NCBI GenBank assembly: GCA_016125255.1 | Contig: WGMD01000040.1 | Span: 1 to 58,942 of the forward strand | Reading direction: 5' to 3' | Source of the DNA: Planctomycetota bacterium | Lineage (GTDB): Bacteria > Planctomycetota > Phycisphaerae > Phycisphaerales > Zrk34 | DNA length: 58,942 bases | Part shown: piece by piece, positions 58,832 to 58,942 of the stretch | How the letters are laid out: the number at the start of each line of letters is the position of its first letter | How positions within the stretch are numbered: the stretch's first letter is position 1 | Made by a program: the position numbers and the translations under genes | Notes under the pieces: model-generated | What the model was told of the DNA's origin: nothing | Databases searched by the model: none | What the model saw: only the letters and a program-made list of their open reading frames with translations

Positions 58832-58881
58832 GAAGGGGTGGACCCTATCGGTTGGACCAACAACCCACAAGGAGCCACCCC

Positions 58882-58942
58882 ATGAGTCAGAGAGTACCAC
58901 CGAGCGTGCGAACGGGCCAGAAGATTCGGGATTTGATCGCCG
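58882..58942 (+). CDS. Start of a gene cut by the window end, possibly a transposase
   Basis: AAGGAG precedes an ATG at 58882, and the frame MSQRVPPSVRTGQKIRDLIA stays open to the end. Just upstream GGGGTGG (58836-58842) and CCACCCC are inverted, as at an insertion-sequence end. The 20 residues visible are too few to name the family; a transposase is a guess from context. Confidence 0.4.
   Translation, partial: MSQRVPPSVRTGQKIRDLIA

Overview
The window is about 59 kb of high-GC bacterial chromosome. It most likely comes from a planctomycete of the Phycisphaerae type. The signs are four PEP-CTERM-type secreted proteins whose sorting tails end in arginine-rich runs, a planctomycete-style cytochrome c protein with leucine-rich repeats, a FecR-sigma factor pair, ThuA-like and H-X9-DG pilin-like proteins, and several families of dispersed palindromes and 7-bp tandem repeats. 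No rRNA, tRNA or CRISPR array was seen.

Layout. Positions 1-2050 are AT-richer and hold a frameshifted gene remnant and a stand-alone OLD-family ATPase/TOPRIM nuclease. Positions 2250-9576 hold small metabolic and secreted genes (GFA-type enzyme, PEP-CTERM protein, ThuA protein, tyrosine-phosphatase-like protein plus ArnT-like glycosyltransferase, a secreted protein and a class I GATase). Positions 9590-9923 look like an independent structured non-coding RNA with its own promoter and terminator. Positions 10010-14145 carry a VanZ-MurJ fusion overlapping a ParA gene, a PEP-CTERM protein and a ParE/antitoxin pair. Positions 14176-19672 carry acsA, an RmlD-like reductase, moaA and ispG. Positions 20248-22530 hold a pilin-like gene next to an IS110-family element. 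Positions 22533-25231 are an ECF-like sigma / FecR / PEP-CTERM operon. Positions 25372-30362 hold fdhD, a cytochrome c-LRR protein, an FdhF/YdeP-type molybdoenzyme and an EF-hand protein.

Positions 30471-38906 form the most interesting block. It is a one-direction cluster of two von Willebrand A proteins, a TPR-like protein, ExbB, three ExbD proteins and an 897-residue TPR protein. Both VWA proteins have a TonB-like SxxxH motif in their single membrane helix, so the cluster may be a proton-driven machine in which a VWA domain replaces the TonB C-terminal domain. Positions 39073-49945 are a second envelope cluster: three SPFH/HflK-HflC-like proteins, an ABC ATPase, two ABC-2-type permeases and a large unknown membrane-anchored protein. 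Positions 50047-56941 contain a P1B-type metal ATPase, a TrkH/KtrB potassium transporter behind a recognisable c-di-AMP (ydaO-type) riboswitch, pheS, a PEP-CTERM protein and a small membrane protein.

The right end (57100-58942) is again AT-richer. It holds an XRE-type regulator fused to a deoxyribosyltransferase-like domain, then the start of another gene. The two AT-richer ends are each bordered on the inner side by a pair of the same 30-bp inverted repeat. This suggests that both are acquired accessory segments, possibly defence-related, flanking an otherwise native chromosome segment.
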